64,000 nt of DNA from Myotis daubentonii (taxonomy: Eukaryota; Chordata; Mammalia; Chiroptera; Vespertilionidae), in NCBI RefSeq assembly GCF_963259705.1, contig NC_081844.1, positions 12,943,715 through 13,007,714 of the forward strand, in the 5' to 3' direction. Under the pieces are notes generated by a model. That model had not been told where the DNA came from. It saw nothing but the letters and a program-made list of their open reading frames with translations, and ran no database searches. Of the stretch, positions 21,828-32,840 are shown piece after piece (the first letter of the stretch is position 1; every line of letters starts with the position of its first letter). Made by a program: the position numbers and the translations under genes.

Positions 21828-22260
21828 TACTGAAGTCCAAACATTAAATAATCCTCTTGGAAGAAACATCCAAAGACATTTCAGTCCAAAAGAATTAAAG
21901 TCCAAAGTTAAATTTCCTTAACTTGTGGAGTTCAAGTCCAAAGACATTAAAGTCAAATTCCAATTTTTAGTTTTCCTGTGTCTTTGATATGCAAAGAAAT
22001 TCATGTCCAAAATTTCCTTTCCCAATTTCCAGTCCTGCCCAGTCTCCAGCAGAAGGTCCCGGACGTCAGCAGCTGCAGGCTGGGCTGCGGTCCACGGGAA
22101 TGGGTGTGGCTCCTCCTCGGCCTCTCAGCAGTCTTATTTTTTTTTAAAGTTCAAAGAGTTAATAGAACACGAAAGAGTGTTATCGTATCAGCCCCATGCT
22201 CCACAACATTGAGAACTACAAGAAACGCCCAGCCACCAGAGAAGCTGTCTGAGCACAGTT
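21828..22260 (+). other. region of repeated AAGTCCAAAGACATTAAA-like words next to a GC-rich patch
   Basis: Between 21,828 and 22,015 the words AGTCCAAA, CCAAAGACATT and ATTAAAGTC recur at least five times at irregular spacing. A GATATAAACTCA pair at 21,774-21,803 precedes them. A GC-rich patch (22,030-22,130) follows. It may be part of an LTR or another repeat. No protein is supported. Confidence 0.35.
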
Positions 22261-23714
22261 AGCTTTTCAGAGCCCAGTATCTAGTGATGCCAGAGGCTGA
22301 GTACTATTTGGAGAAAGGAGAAAATCGGTGGATTAAGCCACAATTTGGGTCCTAAAATCTAAAATCTTGATCAGTGCTTAAGCATTTAATAAATTCAGGG
22401 CCAAATTGGGGTGAATTCTAGAATGTGTGAACATGCCATGTGAATCCAACTCGATTTTTAAGTCCTCCATGGTTCCCTCCCTCAGCTCCAAATGAGATCC
22501 AAGCAACACAAAGACGATGCCATGGGAACCTCTGATCTGGACCTCCTTTACCCCTGCCTGACACAAGACACCATCGTGCCCTGTAGATCGTGTGCTGACT
22601 ACAACGATTTAAACTCCTGGCCAACAGACTTGGCTAAATTCCACAGTCAAAGCTGCAAGCACAGTTCTGTATCCAATGCCTGGCATGCGACAGTGCTATG
22701 CCGTTTCAGGTGAAAGCTATAGTGGGCTTCCCTAAGACCCCAGCAGCCGACTTGCTCAAGTCTGGCAGCCAGAGTTTGCTAATGTCCACACTTATTTAAA
22801 ACGGCATTAAAATAGTCATTTTTCCCACGGACAAAGCCACCAGGAGTGGGGTAACCACATTAATTAAACTAGGACATTTTTGACAGTTAAAATAAGAGAT
22901 GAATAAATACTATGAGACAAAAAGCATGAACTGTGCCGGGCTAGTTGTGGTGCATGCTTGCTTGAGCCATAAACTCCCCAGTCTCATTTAAGGCAACTCC
23001 ACAGGGGAACCGAGGAGTGGGAACTGGGAGTTTCCCCCAAGAGAAGTCAGGGCTCAGAGAGTTAGTTAAATGATTTGCCTGGAGTTAACATGCTTGTAAG
23101 TAACACAACCAGAAATGAATCCAGGTCTTCTGGTTGCAAAGCCATGGTTTTTTCAATGCATTCATTCTGCTCCTTATATCCCCACTACTCACATCTTTGT
23201 TACAATTTGAAAGCCTTTCCTCCCTTTACTTGCCTTTTGCTTTGGAAAAATAATGTTTTTGTCTACTATATGAGTAATAAATGTGCACTGTAGAAAATTT
23301 GGAAATTGTTGAAAAGCATAAAGGAAAAAGTTGTTATTTTGCCACTGAGGATAAGCCATGTTATCATTTTCTTCCAATTTGTTTTCTGTGTATGTGTGTG
23401 TTAATGTGTGTGCAGTAATATTTTTGAGCTATTTCCAGATTCTCTATCTTTCTTCCCACTACATCTGCCTTTTCCTTTGTCTCCTACTTCAAGCAGATAG
23501 AAGGCAGTGTGCTCATGGTCACCTGGTCTCAGGGGAGAAATGGGCCGGCAAAAGGCAGAATAAAAGAATTTAGTTTCCCAAAGCCCAGGCCCACCAAGAA
23601 TATTATTCTAGTCACCTTGGAGGCAAATAACAGTATCTCTCTCCTTTCCAATATTTATACTTCATATTTCTTTTTGTTGATGTACTATAGACTAAGACTT
23701 CCAGAAAAATGTTA
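22261..23714. other. unassigned DNA
   Basis: No gene or named repeat recognised. Short frames on both strands show no family resemblance. Confidence 0.5.
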
Positions 23715-23729
23715 AAAAATGGTGATGAT

Positions 23730-23939
23730 GCCTGGCCGGTTAACATCAACCTATGAACCAGGAAGTCACAGTTCAATTCCCCACCAGAGTACAGTTCAAT
23801 TCCATGCCCTGGTTGCGGGCTTGATCCCCAGTGTGGAGTGTGCAGGAGGCAGCTAATCAACAGTTTTCTTTCATCATGGATGTTCCTATCTCTCTCCCTC
23901 TCCCTTTCTCTCTGAAAAATCAATAAAAATATATTTTTT
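23730..23939 (+). mobile_element. Ves-type SINE, plus strand
   Basis: The head GCCTGGCCGGTTAACATCAA is followed by a B-box-like CAGTTCAATTCC, the CATCATGGATG block, a pyrimidine stretch, AATCAATAAAAAT and a short tail. A perfect 15-bp TSD, AAAAATGGTGATGAT, flanks it (23,715-23,729 and 23,940-23,954). CAGTTCAATTCC is duplicated inside it, a small internal duplication not seen in the other copies. Confidence 0.94.
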
Positions 23940-24140
23940 AAAAATGGTGATGATAGCAAGCTCACTTGTATTGGTCTGACTTTAATATCCAGGTTTCCAC
24001 ATTAAATATGTCATTGGTCAATTTTACTCACGTTTTCTTTGTCTGGTTAAGCAAGTTTTCTATTCTTTGTTGCTAAGAAATTCAATTTTTATTAAAAATC
24101 AAGAATAATATTCAAGATGATCAACTGTATTTTGGCATCT

Positions 24141-24196
24141 TTTTTTTTTTTAATTTTTACCTGAGGACATGTTCCCATTGTTTCCAGAGAGAGAGG

Positions 24197-24257
<61 letters not shown>

Positions 24258-24372
24258 GGATGTAAGAGAGGAAGATCGGCCTCTTGCCACATACACCGAC
24301 CAGGAATCAAACCTATGACCCTTCAGTGCATGGGAGGGCTCTCCAACCAACTCAGCCACACCAATCAGGGCT
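24141..24372 (-). mobile_element. Ves-type SINE, longer subfamily, minus strand
   Basis: Perfect 12-bp TSD ATTTTGGCATCT (24,129-24,140 and 24,373-24,384). It contains the ACCTGAGGACATGTTCCCAT block also present at 39,027, marking a subfamily with an extra 3' segment. A (GA)n tract (24,187-24,254) has expanded inside it. Confidence 0.93.
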
Positions 24373-24546
24373 ATTTTGGCATCTAGTAAGATAATCATGT
24401 GACTCCTCTTCTTTGATTTATTAAGATGATGAACTATATCAATGGGTCTTTTATCATCAAACCACTTTTGCATTTCTGATTTTGCTGTTTTTTATTTAAG
24501 TGGGCTGCTGGATTTGATTTGTAGTCAAGTGAAAAGTAAGATTGGT

Positions 24547-24725
24547 AAGCTATGTTATCATTACTGGTGTTGCTCAGTGGTTGAGTATCGACCCATGCAC
24601 CAGGAAGTCACCCGTTCAGACTCAATCCCCAGTAGGGAGCGTGCAAGAGGCAATCAATGGATGTTTTTCAATGTTTCTATCTCTGTCTCTCTCTCTCCCT
24701 TCCTCTTTCTGAAATTAATTTTAAG
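24547..24725 (+). mobile_element. Ves-type SINE, plus strand, diverged
   Basis: TGTTGCTCAGTGGTTGAGTA is the tRNA-like A-box region. The TSD AAAAGTAAGATTGG is perfect (24,532-24,545 and 24,726-24,739). The head carries extra 5' sequence (TAAGCTATGTTATCATTAC) and the middle is shortened. Confidence 0.88.
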
Positions 24726-27700
24726 AAAAGTAAGATTGGTTTATAATTTTCATTTTCAGAAGTACCAAGCGTGTGTTCTTGAGGGATATACCAAATCATA
24801 AAATAAATTGGAATACTGTCATTATTTTCTAGCCTATGTAACAGGAGAGGGTTAGATCTCTGTAAAAAAATTAAAACTTGCTCATAAAAAGTTCAGGGAT
24901 TGGAGTTTTTGTTGAAGATAATTCTCTGACAGCTTTTCTTGTTTTACCAATAATTATTAATTACTTAAGAATTTTTATTTCATCTCATGTCAATTTTACT
25001 ACTCTAATTTTTTTTTACATAAATGACTATTACATTGAGAATTTCAGATTCATTATCAGAGAATTACACAAAATCCTTACTTTTTTCTGTGGTCTAATTG
25101 TTGTTGTTTTTAGACTTAGTAATTTGGTATTTGATTATTTTTTTTAAAGAACTAATTTTTGGCTTTGTAACTAATTCTCTATTAAAATTTTAAAGTTTAC
25201 TTTTAACCTTTTTTCTTTTCTTTTTTTCCTTTTGGAGGATAATGTAGTGGTGATATTTCCTTTTATTTTTTAATATATTTTTTATTATTGATAGTATTAA
25301 ATTTAAGTGAAGTTTACTTATATTTTTACTTATTAGAAATGAAATGGTTTCATGTTATTTAATTTCTCTTTGAAATCAGATTTGACTCCAACCCACTGGT
25401 TTTAAATTGGAGTTTTCTCATCTATGGAGTCATAATAGACAGTGTTTTTGTCTACCTAACCTGTTTCTCTCAGTCTTCCCAGCAGCCTTCTTGTGGCACC
25501 ATTAACTCCCACTGTGAGGATCCTGGGACAACCTTGGTTTGGTTTTCCTGAGATTTATTTGTTCATCTCTCCTTTCAATTCTGTGTTACATTAGGAGCCT
25601 TTCAAAACATGATACTATTTTGTTTAATGTGATTAATTTTTTTTTCAAATTTCTCTTGGTTGTTTTATTTACTTACTTACTTATTTATTTTTTTTAATTC
25701 TTTAAAGTATTACATATGTCTCCTTTTCCCCCCATTGACCTCTACCAGCCACTCCCACCCCCAGAACATGCTCTCACCCCTCTAGTGTCTGTGTCCATTG
25801 GTTATGCATGTATACAAATCCTTTGGTTGACCCCCTAACCCGCCACCCCCACCTTCCCCTGCCTTCCTTCTGAGGTGTGATGGTTTGTTCTATGCTTCTC
25901 TGCCTCTGGATCTATTTTTGTTCATCAGTTTATGTTGTTCATCATATTCCACATATGAGTGAGAGCATGTGATATTTATTTTTCTCCAACTGGCTTGTTT
26001 CACTTAGCATAATGCTCTCCATGTCCATTCATGCTGTTGTAAATGGTAAGAGTTCCTTCTTTTTTTACAGCAGCTTAGTATTCCATTGTGTAGATGTGCC
26101 ACAGTTATTTAATCCACTCATCTGATGGGCACTTAGGCTGTTTCCAAATCTTAGCTATTGTAAATTGTGCTCCTATGAAGATAGGGGTGCATATGTCCTT
26201 TCTGATAGGTGTTGCTGATTTCTTGGGATATATTTCTAGAAGTGGGATTACTGGGTCCAATGGGAGTCCTACTTTTAATTTTTTGAGGAAACTCCTTACT
26301 GTTTTCACAGTGGCTGAACTAGTCTGCATTCTCACCAGTAGTACACGAGGGTTCCTTTTTCTCCACATCCTTGCCAGCACTTGTTGTTCGTTGATTTGTT
26401 GATGATAGCCATTCTGACAGGTTCTGAGATGGTACTGCATTGTCATTTTGATTTGCATCTCTTGGATGATTAGTGACTTTGAGCATGTTTTCATATGTCT
26501 CTTGGTCTTTTGTATGTCCACTTTCAAAAAGTGTCTATTTAGGTCCTTTGCCCATTTTTTGATTGGATTGTGTATCTTTCTTTAGTTCCCTATAAGTTTT
26601 AGAGATTAGACCCTTATCAGATATAACATTGGCAAATATATTCTCCCATGCAGTTGTTTTTTGTTGTTTTCTTGATGGTTTCTTTTGCTGTGCAGAAGCT
26701 TTTTATTTTGATGTAGTCCCATTTGTTTAATTTGTTTATTTTCTTCTTAGTTTCCATCGCCATAGGAGCTGTATCAGTAAAAATATTGCTACGACATATG
26801 TCTGCTATTTTGCTGCCTATGGGTTCTTCTAAGATTTTTATGGTTTCCTATCTTATGGTTTCCTGGTTTAAGTCCTTTATCCATTTGAGTTTATTTTTGT
26901 GTATGGTGTAAGTTGGTGGTCTAGTTTCATTTTTTTTTTTGCATGCATTTGTCCAATTTTCCCAACACCATTTATTGAAGAGACTGTCTTGACTCCCTTG
27001 TATGTTCTTGCCTCCTTTGTCAAATATTAATTGAGCATAATGACTTGGGTTGATTTCTGGGTTCTCTGTTCTGTTCCATTGATCTCTATGTCTGTTCTTG
27101 CGCAAGTACCAGGCAGTTTTGAGAACAGTGGCTTTATAATATAGCTTGATATCTGGTATTGTGATCCCTCCAACTTTGTTCTTCTTTCTCAGGATTGCTG
27201 CAGCTATTTCGGGTCTTTTTAAATTCCATATGAATTTTGGGGGAGTTTTTTCTAGGTCTGTGAAATATGCCGTTGGTATTTTAATGGGAATTGCATTTAA
27301 TCTATAGAGTGCTTTAGGTAGTACGGACATTTTAATGATGTTGATTTTACCAGTCCATGAACACAGTATATTCTTCCATTTGTTTATGTCTTCCTCTTTT
27401 TTCAGTGTCCTGTAGTTTTTCAAGTACAGGTCTTTTACCTCCTGAGTTAAGTTTATTCCTAGGTATCTTAATGTTGTTGTTTTTTTTGTTGCAATCATAA
27501 ATTGGATTTTTTTTTTACTTTATCTTTCTGTGAGTTCATTATTGGTGTATAAAAAAGGCTACAGATTTCTGGGTGTTAATTTTGTATCCTGCTACATTGC
27601 CAAATTCATTTATTAAGTCTGGTAGCTTTTTGATGGAGTCTTTAGGGTTTCCTATGTACAATATCATGTCATCTGGGAATAATGACAGTTTTACTTCTTC

Positions 27701-29525
27701 TTTTCCAAATTGGATGCCTTTTATTTCTTCTTCTTGTCTGATTGCTATGACTAGTACTTCCAGTACTATGTCAAACAGGAGTGGTGAAAGTGGGCATCCC
27801 TGTCTTGTTCCTGTTCTTAGGGGAAATGGTTTTAGTTTTTGCCCATTGAGTATGATGTTGGTTGTAGGTTTGTTATATAAGGCTTTTATTATGTTGAGGT
27901 ATGGTCCCTCTATTCCCACTTTGCTGAGAGATTTTATCAAGAAAGGGTGTTGGATTTTGTCAAATGCTTTTTCTGCATCAATTGATATGATTATGTGATT
28001 TTTGTCTCTCAATTTGTTTATGTGATGATCACGTTTATTCACTTGTGGCTATTATACCAACCTTGTTTTCCCAGGATAAATTCCACTTGGTCATGGTGTA
28101 TGATATTACTAATGTAATGTTGGATCTGATTTGCTAGAATTTTGTTGAGGATTTTAGCATTTATGTTCATCAGTGACAATGCCTTTAATTCTCTTTCTTG
28201 TAGTGTCTTTATCTGGTTTTGGGATTAAGGTAATGCTGGCTTCATAGAAAGAGCTTGGAAGTGTTCCTTCTGCTTGGATTTTTTGGAATAGTCTGAGGAG
28301 GATAGGTTTTAGTTCTTTGAATGTTTGGTAAAACTCCCCTGTGAAGGCATCTGGCCCAGGGATTTTGTTTGCTAGAAGCTTTTTGATGACTGCTTCAATT
28401 TCCCCCATGGTTACTGGGCTATTCAGATTTTTTCATTCTTCTTGATTGAGTTTTAGAAGGTCATATTGTTCTATGAATATGTCCATTTCTTCTAGGTTGA
28501 CTAGTTTATTGGAACAGAATTGTTCAAAGTATTTTTTTTTTATAATCCTTTGTATTTCTGTGGGATCTGTTGTTATTTTGCCTTTTTCATTTCTGATTTT
28601 GTTTATTTGAGTCTTCTCTCTTTGCTTCTAGGTGAATATGGTTGGAGGTTAATCAATCTTGTTTATCCTTTCAAAGTACCAGCTCTTGGTTTTATTAATA
28701 ATTTGTATTATTATTATTATTATTATTGGTCTCTAAGTCATTTATTTCAGCTCTGATCTTTATTATTTCTTTCCTCCTACTCACTCTGGGCTTTTCTTTT
28801 TGCTCTCTTTCTAATTCTTTAAGTTAAAGAGTTAGATAATTTATTACCAATTTTTCTTGTTTTTTGAGGTAGGCCTGTAATGCTATGAACTTCCCTCACA
28901 GGACTGCTTTCACTGTGTCCCATAGATTTTAGATTGTTGTGTTTTCATTGTCATTTATTTCCAGGATGTTTTTTATTTCTTCTTTAATCTCTTTGGTAAC
29001 CCAATCATCTACACTAATAAAAGAGAAAATGCAAATTGACTGTACCTTTGTGATGCCAATCAGGAGTGAGTATGCAAATCAACCCAACAAAATGGCAGAT
29101 TAATTTGCATACACAGGCATCGAGCAGTCAGGAGCAGGGTGGCTGCTTGCGCATGCGCTGGTGCCCAGCAGCCTGGGTCCCAGGGACAGGTGTCCTTGGG
29201 ACCCAGCCTGCTCTGAGCCTGTAGGCCCGTGGGTAGGCCCAGAGCAGCCGGGGTCCCGGAATGACTCCCGGCCACTCCGGGCCTATGCACGGAGGTGCCA
29301 AGCAGCCAGGGGCAGGGCAGGAATGCCCTCTGCATCGCCTTGGCAGGCCTGTGGGCAGTGCGCACGCACCGAGCGACCGGGGGGGCGGTGTGGGATGCCC
29401 AACCCCCGGGCGCTCTGGCCCTATGTGTGCAGGTGCCAAGCGGCCTGGGTCCTGGGGACGCCACTGGAGTGTATGGGCCTGTCAGCCTGGACTGGGGGCG
29501 GCTGAAGTTCTCAGTCCTTTTTGTT

Positions 29526-29671
29526 TCAGCAGACCAGAAGCAAAAACCAAGAGCGTGGGGAGCACCAGGAATTCTGGGAATCGTAGTTCTGGTGGCAGCC
29601 CCTGGACCAAAAGTGGAAGCCCAGAGAGCAGGGAGCACCAGGAATGCTGGGAATCATAGTTCTGGTGGCAG
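29526..29671. repeat. 73-bp tandem duplication with paired ZNF143-like motifs
   Basis: Two units (29,526-29,598 and 29,599-29,671) share GAGCACCAGGAAT...CTGGGAATC.TAGTTCTGGTGGCAG. On the minus strand each reads close to the ZNF143/THAP11 promoter motif ACTACAATTCCCAGAATGC (unit 1 ACTACGATTCCCAGAATT, unit 2 ACTATGATTCCCAGCATT). That motif usually lies near transcription starts, which suggests captured promoter DNA. Binding is not shown. Confidence 0.7.
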
Positions 29672-29701
29672 ACACGTTGTGGGATCTCCTAGACACTGGA
29701 G

Positions 29702-29924
29702 CAGTGGTTCTCAACCTTCCTAATGCTGCAACCCTTTAATACAGTTCCTCATGTTGTGGTGACCCCCAATTTCATTGTTACAAATTGAACATAATTAAAG
29801 CATAGTGTTTAGTCACAAAAACAATATGTAATTATATATGTGTTTTCCAATGGTCTTAGGCGACCCCTGTGAAAGGGTCATTCGACCCCCAAAGGGGTCG
29901 CGACACACAAGTTGAGAACCGCTG
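29702..29924 (-). mobile_element. SPIN hAT transposon (non-autonomous), minus orientation
   Basis: Terminal inverted repeats CAGTGGTTCTCAAC and GTTGAGAACCGCTG with an 8-bp TSD carrying one mismatch, CACTGGAG and CACTAGAG (29,694-29,701 and 29,925-29,932). The interior (GGTCTTAGGCGACCCCTGTG, then TAATTAAAGCATAGTG) matches the SPIN non-autonomous family as I know it, reversed. It is 223 bp and encodes no transposase. It lies inside the Helitron at 29,008-30,264. Confidence 0.93.
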
Positions 29925-31699
29925 CACTAGAGCAAAGTGAGCCTGGAGCAAGTTACTGTTGCAGTGGGGGATGGAGGGAGAGCAAAGGTGAGAGACATAA
30001 GTAAAGTCAGAGTGTCAAGGAAAAATTAAAAGGAAGATATCCTGCCACTTCTAGGAAATCTCCACCAATGGAGCAAAGAAAAAAAAGACCCCTACTATTC
30101 TGTGAGCACAAAACCCAACTGGGTTGGAGGTCTCAGACAATTTGCTCACATGATTGCAGACAGACAGAAACTCCCGGATTAGAGAGGGCTCCCCTGAGAG
30201 CTCCCAGATTTGAGATGGTGCAGGTCGGGCTGAGGGACCCAACCCCTGTGCATAAATCTTCTATTTATTTAATAACATGCTATTTAGCCTCCAAGTGTTT
30301 GAATTTTTTATTGTTTTTATTGTAATTGATTTCTAATATTATGCCATTGTGATCTAAGAAGATGCTTAATATGATTTTAATCTTGAATTTGAAGAGACTA
30401 CCTGTGTCCCAATATGTGGTCTATCTTTGAAAATGTCCCATGTGTACTTGAGAAGAATGTACATTCTGTAGCTTTTGGGTGAAATGTTCTGAAGATGTCA
30501 ATTAAGTCTATCTGAGCTAATGAGTCATTTAGGATTGCTTTTTTTGTTGTTGATTTTTTCTGTTGGGAGGATGTATCCAGTGATGTCAATGGGGTATTAA
30601 AGTCCCCCACTATGATTGTATTGCTGTCGATCACTTCCTTGATAACTTCCAGAAGCTTTTGTGTATTTGGGTGCTGTTGTGATCCTGGTTTGGATGCATT
30701 GGATGCATATATGTTTACCTGAGTTATATCCTCTTATTGTATTGTTCCCTTTCATATTATGAAGTGGCCTTCCTTATCTCTTATAATGGCCTTCACTTTG
30801 AGGTCTATTTTGTCAGATGTAAGTATTGCTACCCAAGCTTTCTTTTCATTTCTATTTGCCTGAAAGATATTTTTCCATCCCTTCATTTTAAGTCTGTGTG
30901 AGTCCCTTTTTCTGAGGTGGGTCTCTTCTAGACAGCATATATATGGGTCATGTTTTCTTATCCATTCAGCCACTCGATGTCTTTTCATTGGATCATTTAA
31001 TCCATTTACCTTTAAGGTTATTATTGATAAGTACTTGTTTGTAGCCATTTTTATTCTTTGTGCCTGTGTTTCTTTTTTTTACAACAGTCCCTTTAGCATT
31101 TCTTGCATTGCTGGCTTGATGGTGATAAACTCCATAAGCCTTTTTATTTTTTTTGTCTGTGAAGCTCCTGATTTCCCCTTCAATTATAAATGACTAGTAG
31201 CCTGGTGCACGAAATTCATGCACTGGGGTGGGGGGCGGGGAAAGGGCCCCTCAGTCTGGCCTTCACCCTCTCCAATCTGAAACCCCTCAGGTAATGTCCA
31301 ACTACCTGTTTGTGCCCACACTTTTAAGATAACAGCTCCATTGTTGTTTCTTTCTTATGCTTAAAACCATTGGAATTAGTAGGTATTCAAAGTGTGTATA
31401 CATTTTGGGGGAACACCCTGTATATCTCTAGTCAGCAGTGAAAGAAACCAACAGCAGATTTGGAACCCCCAGACAGGGAACCTCGCTCACTCCCCACATG
31501 TCTCCCCACTTCACTTTCCACCTTCGTGGGCAGCAGGAGAATCAACGTTTTCTCTCATTAATTCGGAAAAGCACGTCCTGTCACCCACTGCCCGGCAGGA
31601 GTGTGCTAGGCCCCAAGCAAGCGAGGCTCAGTCAGGGCAACCTTCGCTCATGGGTGCTGGCACCCAAAGTGCACATTCCTCCTCTACAGTCGCCCTGAC

Positions 31700-32460
31700 T
31701 ATCCCACTGTTTCACTGAGAGGATGGAATTCCTCTCCGCCTCTGGGTTCTTGATCTTGAACGCTGACCGAAGGCACCTCAGCGAGGGCCACCCGTGCCCA
31801 CCAAGTGTGTCTACCTGCACCTGCTCCCACCTCAGCACCTGCATTAACCCCCCAGAGGTGATCTTGTAGCTGCACTGGCCTCCATGGGAACAGGGCATCA
31901 CCACTCCGCCCTCTCACTGTCATCTCACAGGCACCCACCCTCAGCACCCAAAACACCCAGACACTCTCCAAAGGACATGAGCGCATCAGAGGGGGTGTGT
32001 GCACATCCTGTGGGGGTGTTAGGCATGCTGGGTTGATGGAAGTGCGGTGGAGAGGTGGGGGGAACTTGTGCACGCCTTGGTTTGCAACTGTTGCAGACGC
32101 GGGAGGGTGACAGTGTGCTGGGGGATGTTTGCACGCCAGAGGGGGAGGTGTACACCAGAGGCCTCTGGCTTTGCAGATCCGCAACCGCCCCCCCCCCCCC
32201 CCCGTGGTGCGGCCAGGAGGACGTCAGTCTGGCCCGCCATGGTGGCTGTCCCTGTGATCCTGCACCTTCTGGGCCAGGAGGCAAATCTTGCGCAGCCACT
32301 CCTGGGCGCTGATGGCCTGCAGGTGCTACTTCAGCTCAGCCTGCAGGCTCCGCTTGGCATGCTCACAGCTGTCACCACCGTGATGTGGGGAGTACAGGCC
32401 ACCCTCCGCCGGCCTTCCTCCCCTGTCCAGAGGCTCTCTGCACTGCTCACCTGCCCAGAG
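31700..32460 (-). other. possible captured gene fragment inside a Helitron
   Basis: This GC-rich segment differs from Helitron ends and from the shared 5' block. On the minus strand two patches look protein-like: near 31,730-31,890 (HGGQCSYKITSGGLMQVLRW) and near 32,240-32,400 (CEHAKRSLQAELK, a stop, then HLQAISAQEWLRKICLLAQK). The latter resembles a helical exon. Stops interrupt both. Bat Helitrons are known to capture gene pieces, but I cannot name a parent gene. Confidence 0.4.
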
Positions 32461-32534
32461 TGACTGGGGCTGGGTGGAAGCCAGGCATCCTGCCCTGCCC
32501 AACCCTGGCCGATCCACCCCTGTGCGAGCTGCCG

Positions 32535-32840
32535 CCCCGCCAGGAAGGGTCACGGATCCGGGTCCCAGGACTGCGGACAGCCTCAAGCACTTCCCCCTGC
32601 CCGGCAGGGTCACAGATCTGGGTCTTGGTCCCGTGGACAGCCTCAAGCGCTGCCCTCCACCTGCCAGGTCATGGATAGAGGTCCCAGACCACAGACAGCC
32701 TCAAGCGCTGCCCCCCTCCCTCCAGATCATGGATCCGGGTCCCAGACCGCAGACAGCCTCAAGTGCTGCCCCCCGCCTGGCAGGGTCATAGATCTGGTCC
32801 TGGACCATGGACAGCCTTGCCCACTGCCCCCCGCCTTCAG
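32535..32840. repeat. about 58-60-bp minisatellite in a Helitron
   Basis: ACAGCCTCAAG recurs at about 32,577, 32,637, 32,696 and 32,754, each followed by a C-rich stretch, GGTCA.GGAT and GGTCCCAGACC-like text. About five imperfect units. Confidence 0.85.

Larger units (their letters stand above)
23960..25624 (-). mobile_element. old L1 LINE, ORF2 region, decayed
   Basis: On the minus strand, diverged L1 reverse-transcriptase-region text is recognisable (for example 24,405-24,510, with TATTAAGATGATGAACTATA then AAACCACTTTTGCATTTCTG). There is no long reading frame. Two Ves SINEs and a younger L1 interrupt it; its continuation lies at 34,305-34,621. Confidence 0.6.
29008..30264 (+). mobile_element. 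non-autonomous Helitron with promoter-like cargo, hosting a SPIN element
   Basis: It starts TCTACACTAATAAAAGAG after a host A in L1 ORF2. Near its end it has the GCTGAGGGACCCAACCCC text shared with other Helitrons here, then CTAT in place of CTAG before host sequence resumes at 30,265. The 3' hairpin is mostly lost. The GC-rich cargo (29,120-29,690) has a 73-bp tandem duplication. The SPIN copy at 29,702-29,924 lies inside it. Excising 29,008-30,264 restores a continuous L1. Confidence 0.88.
25790..31048 (-). pseudogene. L1 ORF2 pseudogene (endonuclease-reverse transcriptase)
   Basis: ORF2 encodes the nicking endonuclease and reverse transcriptase that copy L1 RNA into the genome. It starts at 31,048 with the endonuclease domain (NGLN and EETHL motifs, 30,752-31,048), continues with GDFNTPLT and KIDHILGH (30,398-30,634), then the reverse transcriptase (28,154-28,408 and 27,539-28,042), then the C-terminal part (26,848-27,498 and on to about 25,790). 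Frameshifts and stops separate these blocks and a Helitron lies at 29,008-30,264. The catalytic FADD reads FPDD at 27,668-27,679, a one-base change. The protein cannot be made. The exact stop is uncertain. Confidence 0.93.

Noticed and set aside
29060..29723. Several overlapping 100-190 residue frames on both strands
   Set aside because: GC-rich Helitron cargo has few stops by composition. No frame shows a protein family and no splice signals stand out.
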